From Primulina eburnea (lineage: Eukaryota > Streptophyta > Magnoliopsida > Lamiales > Gesneriaceae), in NCBI RefSeq assembly GCF_022965805.1, contig NC_133101.1, positions 1,612,001-1,676,000 on the forward strand: DNA of 64,000 bases. The letters are read 5' to 3'. Positions within the stretch are counted from its first letter, which is position 1. Each line of letters starts with the position of its first letter. The notes beneath the pieces were generated by a model that saw nothing but the letters and a program-made list of their open reading frames with translations, was not told the DNA's origin and searched no databases. Of the stretch, positions 36,701 to 50,473 are shown one piece after another. The translations under genes and the position numbers were made by a program.

Positions 36701-39274
36701 CTTTCGTCCACCACTTTCAGTGTTAAAGATTTGTATATCTACCGATTGTAGTGATATATATTCAACGCCGGTATACAGTTAAAGGTGGTAAAAATATTAA
36801 TATAAACTGAACCCACAAGTATTGACTCGGGGAAAAGGTGAAATTTCTTCTGGTGTTCATACTCCTTTTAGAGGCAATCAGTTTCACTTTATGTTTAATC
36901 TGAGGCTTTGATTTTCTCCATTTTTGTTGCGTAGTGTGAAATCTTGGGGCCCTTTCAAAGCCATCTGCGGGTTACAGCTCAATCTTTAATAGCACTTTAC
37001 TTCTCCAGGCATTTTTCTTCTCTTAGCGCTACTCGAGTTTGGAAAGATTAGATGGCTAATTATTTATACAAGTTCATTTTAGTGGAGGCAAATAAGTTAT
37101 ATAATAAAGTTTTGAACTGTAAAATGATATTTTGTCCAATAATTCTGAGTTCACATTTGCTAAGCATGCTTTAATTATTGGGTTGGAATTCGGACAATAT
37201 TTTTGAATGAATTTAGACATTTAATTTTGTATTCTTATACTTTACGTTTTGATTTAGCGAAAATTTTGAATTATGTCATGTAATCCGGTATATAAACTTT
37301 TTTGTCACTATAATTGGTCAAAATTTGACCTTGGTATAATTATTTTTTTTTTTTTCATTTTTAGTTGTTTCTTGCTGATGCTGGCACGACGCCAAACATA
37401 CAAACAATTTCAGTCGTGTTCGTGTTCAAGTGAAAATCGGTTTAAATCGTACAAATTATCGTACAATTTTGTCTAGTTTTGACGATAAAAACCTTGTATA
37501 AACAAATTTTCGTGATGAATTTTTGAAATTTCAATATATTTGTGCATGTCAATTTATAATGTTTGGCATGGATTTTTAAGGTATGAGATATGTAATAATA
37601 TAATTAAATTGGTGAAGTAAAAAAAGAGATCAATAGCATCAGATGTACTAGAATGATTTTTTATTTGGTTTACGAAGAACTAGAATTAGATTACTTAACT
37701 TGAAATGGGAACAAATAAAAATTGATGCCTAATCGCCCTTCACTCGTAGCAAGTACGGTCTCAAAGTCTTGAATTTAAGACGAGTTCTCGAGTTTAAGAC
37801 TTGATTATAATGGATGGAACACACTTGAAAGTAAATCGATCAGGACACATTCGAAAGCTTAGAATTGGGTGAGCAATCATAGGAATAGTTGATGCTGAGT
37901 TGTGTTCAATTCAAAAAAGAGATTAATATTAAAGAAAGACTCAAGTACAAATCGCAATTGATGAGGACTTTAGCATAAAGGCGTTCTATTTATTTTGACG
38001 TTTTCATGGAAATGAATATAATAAAACGTAGTTGTTATTACAATGGATTAGAAATATCAAAACAAATTGGCTAGACGGGACACAACGCAACCAACTTGTC
38101 ATGGAATCTAATTTTTAATTAAAAAAATTTAAAAAACATTTGAAATGTTAAGAAATTGAAAAACAAATTTTAATCAAATAGTTCAACCAATATTTAAAAG
38201 CATTATCATGATAAATTAATATTGTATAAAATTAATTAGTTAAATAAAATATGAAAAAATAAATATATACCACAAAAGTCAAATAAAGCTTAAAAAATAT
38301 CTAAAAAAACTTAAAGATACAAATGTGGCTGGCCGGCCCGCTCCACCTTAACGGTCCTTACATGCTCAACTTATTTGGTTGGCCAACAAATGACATTTCT
38401 CCAACTCAACTCGCCCCATTTTTATGGTGGGGGTAGTCGACCCGGTAGGTCGAATCCAATTTGACAAGTCTATAATTACTCATACAAAGTGTTACTATTT
38501 CATGGCGAACTCAAAGATTTAATAAGTTTGGAAATTACATTATATATTCGGATTTTAATAAGTTTAATTTAATTGATTTCACTATTTTATATCAATTATT
38601 CTCACATCAATTTGTATGGATACGGAAACTAGGAAAATTGTGTCCGTTAATTTTAGAGTAATTTTTTTTTAGTTTTGATGATAAAAAACAATATCCATAA
38701 TTTTAAGAACTAACTATTATTTTATTATATTTACAAGTTTCGAGTTGTATATCCTGAACTCAAGCCGCAACACCTTTTATTCAATATTCTAGATGGACTG
38801 CCTGTCGGACCAGCTAGACATTTAAAAGTCATGTTATACAACCTTTATAAGGTTCGAGCTGCGTCCAATATTCAATTTAATATGCTCAAGCTGCATAAGA
38901 TCTCCAGCCGGTGCTCTTGTATATCAAACATTTTTTTTTCCATTTGCCGGCCAGACTTGTAACAAATCATTTAACCAATCATGCAATATAGCTTATGTCT
39001 CTCATTGATACAAAAATATCTTCTAATTAGATAAAGATACGCATCAGTTATTCTCTTTCATGAATCAACTTTATCAGAGTCATTAATTGACATATTTGGA
39101 TATATTCTTAGGAACATTAAGTGTGGCGTATTGTCAAGAAAAAGAAGAAAAAAAATACATGTTACTTTGGTGTCGACTAGATGTAAAAGATGAACGTTGA
39201 AAATTATTTAAACATTGGAGAAGATCATCTATTTAAAGACAATTATCTTCTTCATCGAAGACTACTGAAAGATT
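33719..39274. other. long AT-rich gene-free region
   Basis: No coding region is supported over 5.5 kb. The part 36500-37050 is less AT-rich and looks transcript-like (CT-rich and leader-like segments), but no protein or RNA family is recognised. Possible repeat debris lies at 36030-36290. A possible hAT element at 38072-38472 is listed separately. Confidence 0.45.
38072..38472. mobile_element. possible 401-bp hAT-like element
   Basis: TAGACGGGACA on the left and TAGACTTGTCA read inward on the right match at 8 of 11 positions. The right part contains a GTCGACCCGGTAGGTCG stretch like the GGGTCGACCC segments of plant hAT MITEs. The 8-bp flanks do not match, so the boundary and class are uncertain. 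Confidence 0.25.
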
Positions 39275-39316
39275 GAACTATTACCAAGAAACAAGATCTC
39301 AAGCACTTTAATCTAA
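39275..39316 (+). repeat. 42-bp direct repeat, left copy
   Basis: It begins GAACTATTACCAAGAAAC and ends AATCTAA directly at the left edge of the half MITE. The right copy is at 39431-39472, with two mismatches. Confidence 0.95.
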
Positions 39317-39435
39317 GGCAAAAACTTGTGTGAGACGGTCTCACGGGTCATATTTTGTGAGACGGATCTTTATTTGGGTAATCCATGAAAAAGTATTGCT
39401 TTTTATGCTAAGAGTATTACTTTTTATGGTGAACT
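39317..39435. mobile_element. MITE copy 4, half element
   Basis: It starts with a normal GGCAAAAACTTGTGTGAGAC end but stops about 117 bp in, after the TATTACTTTTTATGGTGAA segment. The distal half with the GAGTGGGTCTC end is absent. The last GAA overlaps the first three bases of the right 42-bp repeat. Confidence 0.9.
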
Positions 39436-39472
39436 ATTACCAATAAACAAGATCTCGAGCACTTTAATCTAA
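39431..39472 (+). repeat. 42-bp direct repeat, right copy
   Basis: It matches 39275-39316 at 40 of 42 positions and directly follows the truncated MITE. It is far longer than the 9-bp target duplication of the family. Confidence 0.95.
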
Positions 39473-42129
39473 ATATATTATAACCGCTCATCTCTGCACA
39501 TTCTTCAAGTAATATCTGATCATCAAAGATCATTATGTGATATACAAAAACTCAACTATTATTGACAAGCTATCTATTTGAGTGTTGTGATATGTTGAAT
39601 CTAAGGATTCATAACAACCTGCGTTTGTATTTATTAAGTTTGAGATTATGGGTTTCAGTGTAAGCAGTGGATAAGTCAAAGTTGAAGTGAGTTGTTACAA
39701 ATTGTTTCAAAAGCAAATTCTTTTAGTGAATTTCATTTTTTACGTGGAAGAATGGGAGACATGTGATATCCTTGCTAACATTATCTGAAAATAAAAGTTT
39801 AAAATACTTTATAAATATTTACAATAGATTCATATAACAACTGATCAGTTAACCATTTTCATGAAGTAATGACGAAATGAAGTAATTGCTATAAGAGCAC
39901 AATGTTATATTGCGTAGGCACTGGCTTGAGCTCGAGCATGAAACGATGGTATAAAAAAAGGTCACAAGCAGGGACAAATTGCTACATGGATGGGAGCCAC
40001 ATCTTGAACATGTAGGGTAAAGTGCTACAGTCACGAGAGCTTTCTCTTGAACTTGTTGGAGTCATCTTTATATTCTTGGTGCTCGTAGAGACCGGCCACG
40101 ACGAGAATGTCATGTTCTGAAATAAGGGTGACTGTGTGCAGTCGTACAAGCGCGGGCCTGTGCTCGGGTTATGATAAGACATATAAGGATATTGTCTTCT
40201 AACTTCTATAAAATATCTCGTGTTATTTTCACTAAGCATTACTTTATTTGTTTAACTTGTTTAAATCAAATCCAAGTGAATATAAGTATTTATTAGATCC
40301 AGCTATACATTTCTACACTTTGAAAGATCATTTTCAAGTATCTAGCTGCATCTAGCTAGTCGAGAAAAATGTTTCAATAAATAACAATTATTAAGACAGT
40401 TTTGAAGAAAATTACGTACATATTCTACCATAGCCAAACAACTAATTTACAAATGTCAAATGTCATGCATTGTATGGTACATGTCAAATGTTGGATATCG
40501 CTGACATGTTAAATGTCACTTCATCATCACAGTGAAAGGAACAAAAAAACACCTATTATAGCCAAACAACTAATTTACAAAGCTATTTTTGCAATTTTCC
40601 TTGCAAGAAAACTATGGATATTGTAATTTTAAGAAAATAACACACTAAAATTTTTGTGTGTTTTTTCATTTAATCTAATTAGATTGCATGTTTTTGGTGG
40701 CTCGTGAATTCCAAAAATTTGACCCGTTTAGACTTGACAGTGATACACCGAACGGAAGAAGCTGGGCCACTTCATGGGCCCATGTAGGTCCAACCAGATC
40801 GTCTAGTCGTTTTTGGTTGCTTGTACGTTGTAGTACTTCTCGTTGGAGGTTAGCTTTTGTTTTTGCTCCCTCATAAAAAAAATTTAAAATTAAATAATTA
40901 ATTCAAGATAATCATATCCGATATAATTATAAAGGTATAAATTCGGAATAAAATGGAATCTACAGATTACAACCTTGTGATCCACATGAAACGGCAAAGC
41001 AAATGAACAAGTAATAGCCACTAATGTCATAGGCTATAGATTAAAATTTAGACTTTCTTGGGAAAATCGAGAAGCGAAAAACCATAGTATAAAAGGAAAA
41101 ATATGTCAACGAGAGAATGAATAATTAGAATAATCATCCTATTGGCATATTTTATATTTTTCATCTTTTAATTAAGCAAAATTTGATATTATTTCAACGA
41201 GTAAACTTTTTTTTTATTTCTAGTCTGTTATCTCTGTAGAGGTAATGACACATCGCTGAACTTTTGCTAATGCTAATAGGACGTAGAACATTAGTACATA
41301 ATGTTGTGTATTACTGTCATGACATCGGACATTACTAAGGTAGGCATCCTCGTTCGTTCAATTATTTTTATATGCGCTTGTCTTTTTATTACAAATATTA
41401 TTCTGTTTCTTTAATCCATTTTTAATAACAATTCTTGAAATTAGCTTTTTTTAAAATATGAATTAAAGATTTGGCACGAGGGCCTTGCTTGGGAGTTGGA
41501 TTGAAATTGTTGATATTTATTAATATATTTATTTACGGTTTGACTTTGCATTTTAATTTATTATTTTATATGCGTGCTATTTCATAACGCTCGATTTGGA
41601 GTCAAAAATATTTCAAATTCATAATTATAAATTCATTAAATCTATTAATTAAAATCTCTTATTAATTATTTTTCGAGTCATTATAATAAATTTCAACTTC
41701 ATCTCAATATGAAATAATTTCAAATCTTTTGTTCAAATATCATTTCAAATCCAAATATTTGAATTGAAAGATTTGCATTGATTTGATTTAAAATTCACCT
41801 AATTGATCCATCATTTAGCTCAAATGTTACATAATTGAATTCGATCAAATGTTAGGTGCGACAAGGACGTGGTATTCGCTCAGGTGCCTCTCTGAGAGAG
41901 AGTAGAGTTGTCTCAAATAATCGTGTCCAATTATGGGGAAAAGACAAGCCATAGCATACAAACGGAGAAACGGTGACTAGCATAACTTAAAATAGAAACA
42001 AAATTCACACAGCATAATGCTAAGATATGAAAAGCCAAGAAAAAAAAAAGTACTAAAACAAAACAAAGATCCAAACTCGAGACAAATCGAAACAAAAACA
42101 AGAATTTAACGGACAATAATGTGTTCTTA
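39473..42129. other. intergenic, BCAT 3' side
   Basis: Mostly AT-rich. The block 39900-40240 has higher GC and an 85-codon minus-strand frame without a recognisable domain, possibly repeat-derived. The last ~200 bases are likely BCAT 3' untranslated sequence. Confidence 0.4.
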
Positions 42130-45100
42130 CTAAAGTTGAGTGATCCAACCCATTTTGTCCTCTGTGAGTCCCGTTTGTAGGCTGGTAAGAGCGGAATAGA
42201 GTTGCTGTGACACACGACCAACGCCATCACTTCCATAACTTACCCTGAACATAGCAAAACAAATCATGCTTTCACTAACATGACACGAGATGTGGACAAG
42301 GTTACGTGGACGAAAATGGAATGTCCATATTAAAAAGCCGAGAAGAGCTCATCTTATGGGAGGCCAACAGAATCATATCCATTAAGATTTTCTTTGATCT
42401 GTTCTCACAATTTTCTGCATGAAGTAACTAAAAATCTAGAATCCAGAAATTACCGTTTATCAAGGTATGTTATGCTGCCTACAGGTGAAACCACAACAGC
42501 AGTTCCAGTGCAGAATACTTCATCAGCATCAAGCAATTCATCAACTGCCACCATGCGTTCCTCAACCTACATATCACGTGGAACAAAACTATTAGCTGGC
42601 AGCAGAAAAGTGAGCTGAAAAAACAATCAATCTGCTGTGTTCAAAACAAGTACCTCAAATCCCCGACTCCGAGCAACATCTATTATGCTCTTCCGAGTGA
42701 TGCCCGGTAGGATCGTCCCTTTAATCGCAGGAGTAGATATCACATTACCCTGAAAATTTGGTAACTCGATTTCAGACGAAATTGTAAAGGCATAAACACT
42801 TGTACAAAGCTTATTAACAGATGAATTAAAAAAACTTGTACGATATACTAAAAGCCATAAATGATTTAAAGTGTAAGTTGAATACAGATGTTATAAATTA
42901 ATAAAAGCCTTTATTGAACTCGATTTTTAGTGGTTTTTATCCCAGGAAAAAATGGAAGCACTTTTAATGTGTGGATGTGGATAATAAAAAAGAAATTTGT
43001 TTATTTTTCACATAGAAGTTGAAGCATTAGCCAAAAAGCCCATAAGCCACATTTCCTGGCATCTGAATTTGGAGCCTTTTATACACACTTTTTAACGAGT
43101 TTTTCATTCCAAACATCAATGTTTTTTTAAAAACAATAGAACAACATTTTTAAAGTAAGAAATTTTCCACCCTTTCGCACTTATAAGCAACATGTATCAA
43201 AACATTCTAAAGTCTTACATCTAATGGTCAGTATGGTCACAGCAGGAAAAAAGTAAGCAGAAGTTAGAGACAATTATGTAAGCAATAAGTTCAAGCGGGC
43301 AGTTTTTAATTTAGCCTCGGAATTGTTTGAACTAATTTAGAAGATACTTTACCTTAACAACAAATACATTGCAGGATGACACCTCTTCCAAGTATTTCTT
43401 GTGAGTACTGTCCAAATACAGAACATCAGAAAAGCCTTTTGCTTTTGCAACACTCTGTGCCTTTAGGACCTACAAATAAGATGTACAAAAATATATAGCC
43501 CGCAGTTTTCAATGTCAAATACAAAGAACATTCATGTAAAAACAAACATTGTACCATAAACAAAGAGTTCTAAGAGTTATAAAGTAGCACGATGCCAAGC
43601 CAAGAAACCAGTCATTAAAGACAATTAACTTAACTTGTGTTTTCAGACAGGATTGGCGAAATATCAAACAGAAATATTTTTCACAATGTTTAATGTGCAT
43701 GTGGCAAGTAGAGCAAAATCACTTCATCAGTGATCAGAGTATAAAGCCAGAGTATGAAGGAAGAGAATATTTATGCAAGCAAATGCAGAAGACGAGAAAT
43801 GTGAAGCAGCACAATGAGATGGTACGTAACTGTAATCATCACAAAAGTCACTTACTCCAGCATAATTTCCAATAGTCTTCACAGCTCCAGTACCACCAGG
43901 AGTCGCCCGATGCATTTCCGTCTCGACTATCAAATTAATTGGTGCCAAACCTTCCTAGAATCAGAGGTAAAAAAGAAAATGAAAGGAAAAATAGCATCGT
44001 TACCAAATTCGTAAAGACTAACTAAAGACAAATGTTATAAAACTAAATATTGTGCAACTGCACACTATCCAGCAAATATAATATAATGTTCTAAAAGCAC
44101 AAAAACTTTACTTTAAAATTCTTGTATGTAGGAAAAAGACATGCTCTATTACAAATGATCTCAGGCAGGAATACAGGAAAAGATATGCCTACAAGATGAA
44201 GGACATACAATAAAACTAATATAAAGAATATTCTTCAGGCAGATGAAATACAATGATAAACTCTTAAACACCAATACAGCATTTCATGAAGATAGTGATT
44301 CAAGTGGCACATATTAATGTTGCAGCATAGTCTTCCAAGAAAATATTGTATACCTTGAAATAGTTTCCCACTGGGGAAACATAAATCAGAAAGGTGTACT
44401 CAGGGGCTGGTGCTAGACCAAGTACAGCTCCACTCCCCATGAGCAACGGCCTTATATATAAAGAACCTTTACCCGGTGGGGGGATCTGAAACAGAGAATT
44501 AATAAAGAAAACTTTATTGATTCAAAGCAATGCTAGAAATGATAAGATATAGAGCTACATGTAGAACTGTGACAATACCCATCTTTCATTATTTAAAACA
44601 GTAGCTTTTACAGCCTCCACAAACTGCTCTACAGTTGGACAAGGCATGCACATCCGGTCAGCTCCCATTTTGAGTCGTAGTGCATTTTCCTCGGGACGAA
44701 AGAGTAAAATTTTACCATCATGTTTCCGATAAGCTTTTAAACCTTCAAACAATCCCTGCAAATTTCTTTTTAATTAATATTTTATAGAACTAGCCAACAA
44801 ATATTCAAGAATCAAACTTTTTGTTTTAAAAAAAATATAAGCAAAATGGAAAGAAAAACAACGCAACTAACTTGGCCATAGTTCAAAACTCCTGAATATG
44901 GGCTTAACTCAATGTTTCCAAATCTCTGTAATTCACCTTTTAAAAAGCTTTCACCTTGGGAACATTTCATCATGTACATGTAATCGGTGGGTCTAAACCC
45001 AAAACCTAAGTTGTCCCAATCAATGTCGGCTGATTCTACTGCTACGTTGCTGCAAAAATTAAAGATCAAAACAAAACCCAATCACAGAAAAACAAAAGGC

Positions 45101-45514
45101 GACCCAATTGACAACAGATCATACCTCGCAGGCGAGGCCACTTGAAGAGTATTAACATTGTTGTCATTAAATTTACTGAAAGAAGAAAATTGCGATTGCT
45201 TGTGTAACTGCACAAACATTCATCAACGCTCCCAAAAATTCATACATGAAAAATAATGAATCACGAAACCCACAAACGCATAGGAGAAATAAAGCAGAGG
45301 GAAGAAGAAAGGGGGATACAAGTATAACCAAATACACCCCATTTCATTTGATTCAAGAACAAGCATATACCTGCAGCGGTTGAGGAGAAAACAGCCTTCT
45401 CTCGGGGAAAGCAGGAGGAAGGATTTTGATAGCGCTGCGCAAGGGACCAAGCAGAAGGTGGTGATGGGTCTGCGGATTTGGGTGCAGGCCGGCAAAAACA
45501 GCGCCGCTCTCCAT
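42130..45514 (-). CDS. BCAT: branched-chain amino acid aminotransferase, chloroplast type
   Basis: PLP fold-type IV enzyme that reversibly transaminates Leu, Ile and Val with 2-oxoglutarate; plastid forms carry out the last synthetic step. Ten exons (45371-45514, 45125-45207, 44872-45049, 44579-44755, 44354-44485, 43856-43954, 43353-43469, 42654-42749, 42454-42566, 42130-42244) join in phase to 417 codons. Residues 1 to about 75 are Ser/His/Pro-rich and resemble a transit peptide. The mature part begins near [17 protein letters not shown]. Other motifs are [63 protein letters not shown] with the PLP Lys at 264, [11 protein letters not shown] and [12 protein letters not shown]. Length and motifs match Arabidopsis BCAT2, BCAT3 and BCAT5. 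The start at 45514 gives the expected transit-peptide length; an upstream in-frame Met at 45571 is less likely. Confidence 0.96.
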
Positions 45515-47543
45515 TTTTCTCCTATGTAAATTTGTGGTTCTTTCGTAATAACCCCCAGGAAATACCACCACAAATTATAGATGGTGGCAGAGGAATTACT
45601 GTGCTGTGAAGTCGTCTATCCAGGTTAGGCCTAGTTTGACTGTGACACAACACGATGGAATTCTTCTTTTTGCAGTTTGGTCGACATTCGACGCCAATAG
45701 ATTTTTTTATCATTAAAATTTTACGTTAAAAATTCATATTTTTATTTTTAATCTAAAATAATTTTTTTTAAATATATTATTAAAATATTTATTATATATA
45801 ATACTACATCCACCCTTTAAATAAATTATCATTTTAAGGGATGAACAAAATTACGCCTTTTTTCGTACAATAAAATTATTATAAGAACATATTTAATATA
45901 TTTTAAAAATAATTAAATAATTTGTTAATCATAATCGACAATTTAAAGATTTTATAAATAATTAATTAGGTTAAAAAATACATGCACCCGAGTTATCGCT
46001 TGCATGAGTTGCTAGTGTATATAAATGAAGGATTATTTCAAACAATTAATAACTTTTACCGATTTAAAATAGAAGATTAATTATAAAAATAAAACATCAA
46101 CGTTAATTACTCTATTTCTTAAATAATAGTAATTATCACAGTCAAACACACATGCGTTATACATTAAAAAAAATTAAAAATTAATGATAAATTTGAAGCA
46201 TGAAAATTTGTGATATTTAAATTGGATTATGGCTCACTTTAATGTGAGTTATTGGAAAAGTTCTTGATTTTATAACTAATTGACCTTTGTTGTTGATATG
46301 GTATTAAGAAACTCAAATGGCTTTTTTTATAATTTGCAGAACTAATATTCATCATGGAGCAACAATTGTAAAGGGAGCAGAAACACTTGTAATCTATTAT
46401 GTTTTAAGTTAGATTAAAGATTTGAAGTACGTAAAAGTTATTGAGACAGACTCAAAACATGCTAGAAGACAAACAAATAGAGTTGTCATACATTGGTTAA
46501 AACGTCTCTTCAACAAACTTATTTTGATATTTCTTTATGTGATATATAATTCTATAAGATCATCCTTGTGTACAATTGTAATTCCTCAATTGAAGATTAA
46601 TAAGTCGTGGAGTTTGAGTTTTAAAAAATAATTAACTGACCAATCGTTTTATTTACAACTGATGATTTGATTTAGAACCCTAAAACTGAAAAGGGAAGAT
46701 TCATACCTAAAATCTCGACGCTTAAATGGCATTAAAATCCCATCAAAGATCGTAAGTTTATTGAGTTGTTGAACATAGTGAATTACGTCTAATATTTTGC
46801 CAAAAAATTGAAAGAAATTCAAATTTTAATACAAATACTAAAGAACGACAGTCTAACTATTAATCCGTTGACTTCTAATTATTGAAATCTGTAACTACAT
46901 TTGTACCATTTATAATGTAAAAATATTTATAATAAAAAGTTATATCGAAGATCTACAATAGTAACCTATTTAAATTTTTTCTTCTGTGTAATGATTTTTT
47001 TTTAAATGAACTTAAATTTCCGTTAACTAGAAATTCTATTGATATTTACAACATAGAGCAAAAACAGTGAAACATCACACATATAGTCAAAACTAGCTAT
47101 CAAGTTAATGGCTCAAATCAATATATATTATACAATATTATTTTTAAAATAAAAATATTATTATTTTTACTTAAATTAGCATATGTTACATAATATTTTA
47201 TCATAATATAACTAAGAAAAAATGAAATTTTGTGTGAAAAAATAATATTTTTGACATAAAAAATAATATTTTTCATATGTCGAGTCGAATGACAGCGTAA
47301 GATGGTGTGAATATCATTCCTATCAAGAGACAAGAAAGTCACGAATCAAACCGGTTTTCTTGGGTATAATTTTGGAGAGAGAAAAAACATATTATATATT
47401 AATATAAAATGACTCAATATAAATTTTATTATTCCTAACATTTTTTTCCATACACATGACAAGTCTCAAAACAAATACCAAAAAATAAGCTATCATATTT
47501 GTCATTACGAATGGCTCACAAACGAGAATACCCATATCTTATT
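45515..47543. other. BCAT upstream region, then AT-rich spacer
   Basis: The BCAT leader and promoter run to about 45.7 kb. The rest is AT-rich without a supported gene. A weak resemblance to the MITE middle, TAATATTTTTGACATAAAAA, at about 47240-47290 may be an eroded copy. Confidence 0.4.
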
Positions 47544-47628
47544 TGTAATGTCCAAGAATTATAGAATTGATAAGACAAGATTATGAGATGTTGTACGGAC
47601 AGAAAATTTGAATTTTGAAAATTGATGG

Positions 47629-47848
47629 ACCGCACCCGCGGTGAGGAAGAGACCGCACCCGTCGTGGAGTGGCAGTAAGGTGGAGTATTTTTACAGTAGC
47701 AACACCGCACCCGCGGTGCCAGACAGACCGCACCCGCGGTGTGGCTATAGTAGACAGAGCGCACCCGCGGTCGTTGAATTGTGGAAAATAAAAGCGCTGC
47801 CGAGAGCAGACCGCATCCGCGGTCTGGAGAGGAGCGCACCCGCGGTGT
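47629..47848. repeat. seven-copy ACCGCACCCGCGGTG array in the LTR
   Basis: Copies lie near 47629, 47651, 47704, 47727, 47760, 47810 and 47835 with irregular spacing. Five carry GCACCCGCGGT exactly, one has GCATCCGCGGT and one has GCACCCGTCGT. Each contains a CCGCGG core or CpG-rich near-palindrome. The block is very GC-rich against AT-rich surroundings. Confidence 0.9.
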
Positions 47849-47889
47849 GACGTGCAGCTTGGATATCGAGCCATTTGTACCATTTCATG

Positions 47890-47890
<1 letters not shown>

Positions 47891-47944
<54 letters not shown>
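47891..47944. repeat. (AT)n microsatellite inside the solo LTR
   Basis: About 27 dinucleotide units, 40 bp after the CG-rich array. Confidence 0.95.
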
Positions 47945-47948
<4 letters not shown>

Positions 47949-49733
47949 CGTTCATTTCCTCATAATTCAGAAAAGGGACGAAAATGTTGGAAGAAATTCT
48001 TCAAGCCTAGAATTCGTGATTCCGAGAAATCCGTCCATCAGAATTTGAATCAGAAAGCAGTATCGTATTCCTCTTGCTACGGGCTACACAAAGACGTAAG
48101 TTTTATTACGTTTTGAGATATTTTGGAAATATGATGTTGTCAGAACTGAATATGATTCAGATATGGTGTTTCTACTACCGTAGGTATTGTATAATCGAAG
48201 TCAGATTGACGAATAGACTGTTTATACAATTGTTATGAATTTCGAAAGATATTGATTGAGATTGAACCCTAGATTTGTATTGTTCTTGATTCAAGAATAG
48301 AGAAATGATTATTCTTATGTGTTCTGGATAGATTATCAGTATATTTGTGAAATCAGATCAAAGAAATTATACCGTATGTCTGTGTTATGAATATCAGCAT
48401 CTCTTGAGTTGAAATTGATAGATATTGATATACTGGAATTAGAAGAATGGTGATATGTTATTGATTATGAATTTGGATATGACATATGTGATGTTGAGAT
48501 TAACGGGATTACAAGACTGTATTGATATGCCGTCGAAACATCAGTTGATTTAGATTGATCAGATTTGATATTGATTGAGATTCATTGTTATATCGTTGAC
48601 ATTGATCAGATTGTATACCGATTGGAGTATTGATCAAAACAGATCGCGAATTGAGTTATATACTGATATGGTATTTATAAGATTGTCATTATCAGATTTG
48701 GATATGGACAGATTGAGATACGAGACTTCGTCTTCATCAGATCGCGAAGAGAAAGGTATAAACTGATGTTTATTGGGAGATCGACTTGAGTTAGATTCTA
48801 CTCAAGTTTCCCTAAACCACATACTTGTATGGTATTGTTTTTATACCTTTATGTTTTAATGATTATGTTTATTCTACTGAGATATAAATAGAAAGCAGAG
48901 AGCTATTGAATAAGAGTCACTGACAGAGGGGCCAGACTATGACAGAGACGTCACTGACCCATTGCACATTGTCGGACTAGGCATAGTCTTGGTAGATACT
49001 CCAAGACACCGGACGTTTGGTCGTATCGATGTGATTATGAGTAGAGTCGCTCTTATCATAGATATTCGATACAGCGAGGGCCAAGTCCGTAAATAGGAAC
49101 GTATCAATTTCAACCACCGCGAATATAAGAGATAGGTGGGAGAATTGTTACGTTCCTATGCATCGGGATCCCTAGATTAGAATGAGAGATGAGTCGAGTC
49201 TTAGATATTGAGACTAGATTTGATTTACAGACCTGTATTGATTTATGTTCGTAGATTACGATTCTTGTTTTATTTACAGATTAATATTGATACATGTTGT
49301 TGATTTGAGATACATGTGCAAAGATATAATGCATGCTTTTATGTTAATTCAGTTAATTGCATGTATACATTGTTTATATTGGGATTTATTCTCACCGGAG
49401 TTATCCGGCTGTTGTCTTGTTTGTATGTGTGCATGACAACAGGTGGGACAAAATCGGGGTCAAGAAGATGACGAGAGAAGACAAGTTTAGAGTGGTGATT
49501 CCGGACTTATTGTAGACTTGGTTTAATACTTGAAATTTAGTAGTTAAACCTTATATTAGTTTGAGTGAGTATTGTGCATTATTGTACTTGTATACTGAGA
49601 TGTAAATTAGATTGATGCCATTACCTTCCGCACTTGTACTTTAAAAAGAAAAATTTTTAGACCCTGTTTTATCTTAATTGATAATTAAATCCCAAAGATG
49701 ATTAAGAAAATGATTAGCGTCCGGATCCCCACA

Positions 49734-50473
49734 TTATTTGTGTTGGAGTTGTATGGCATTCGAATAAAGAATAGATTTGGTAAAAATGATAGTAAAAAAA
49801 TGACACATTCAACTATATCATCTTTTTGAATCAACTACTTTCTTTTTATTATCGATCAAACTCGTTTTTCTATGAAACTCGATTTAAATAGAGTAAAAAA
49901 TATGAAGAAACGTCTATTTTTTTCGATCCGAAGATGTTACAACGTGTAAATGATGAAGCTTTGTTGAAGTATTACAAGAATTTTGAAAATTCTTTGAATA
50001 GATGTTCTGATATTAATTGAGATGCTTTAATTTTGGAGTTGACGTTTTTTAAGTGCTCATTACCAATATACGAAGATAAGAAACATCGATAATTGATGTA
50101 GTGAATTACTTGAATAAAATGAATGAATATGCAATTAAGAAACACATAATTAATTTTATACGATTACTTCCAACAGCTTAACCTCATTTATCTTTTCACT
50201 TGTGTAGGAACACATTTTTTTACCTTTTAAACCAAATGAAAGCTATTTTTTTATAGTATAAGACATGGACCCAAAAAAGATTTTAAAAAAATTGTTTGGA
50301 AAATAGTGGCCAACAAAATTTGAAGCGTTACAGAAAAGTACGAGGATTGAACGGTCTTAACTGCGTGGATGAAGTCAAATAAAATATATATTTTAACATA
50401 AGGATACATGGTTTAGTAAATTATGTCTTTAGCATACTTTTTTTTATATTCCTTTCATCTCAATATCTTTTGG
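49734..50473. other. AT-rich spacer
   Basis: No gene or clear repeat is seen between the solo LTR and the next MITE. Confidence 0.5.

Larger units (their letters stand above)
47544..49733. mobile_element. solo LTR, probably Ty3/gypsy, 2190 bp
   Basis: It begins TGTAATGTCCAAG and ends GCGTCCGGATCCCCACA, so it has TG..CA ends. It is flanked by the perfect 5-bp duplication TTATT (47539-47543 and 49734-49738). The last 250 bp resemble the 3' ends of plant Tekay/Del-type gypsy LTRs that I recognise (TTAGCGTCCGG..CCCCACA). There is no primer-binding site, no gag-pol and no second LTR in the window, so it is a solo LTR left by recombination. It contains the CG-rich array and an (AT)n tract annotated separately. 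The strand is not assigned. Confidence 0.9.

Noticed and set aside
36500..37050. Possible microRNA or non-coding transcript region
   Set aside because: GCAGGCATTGTCCTTCCACC loosely recalled a known miRNA, but no complementary arm could be found, so no RNA gene is called.
39849..40239. Minus-strand frames in a GC-richer block
   Set aside because: No recognisable domain, two overlapping frames of similar quality, and no splice structure. More likely unidentified repeat debris.
46422..46631. 69-codon plus-strand frame
   Set aside because: Short, AT-derived composition and no family motif.
47516..47955. Arg/Pro/Cys-rich frames on both strands
   Set aside because: They result from translating the CG-rich array and (AT)n tract inside the solo LTR.
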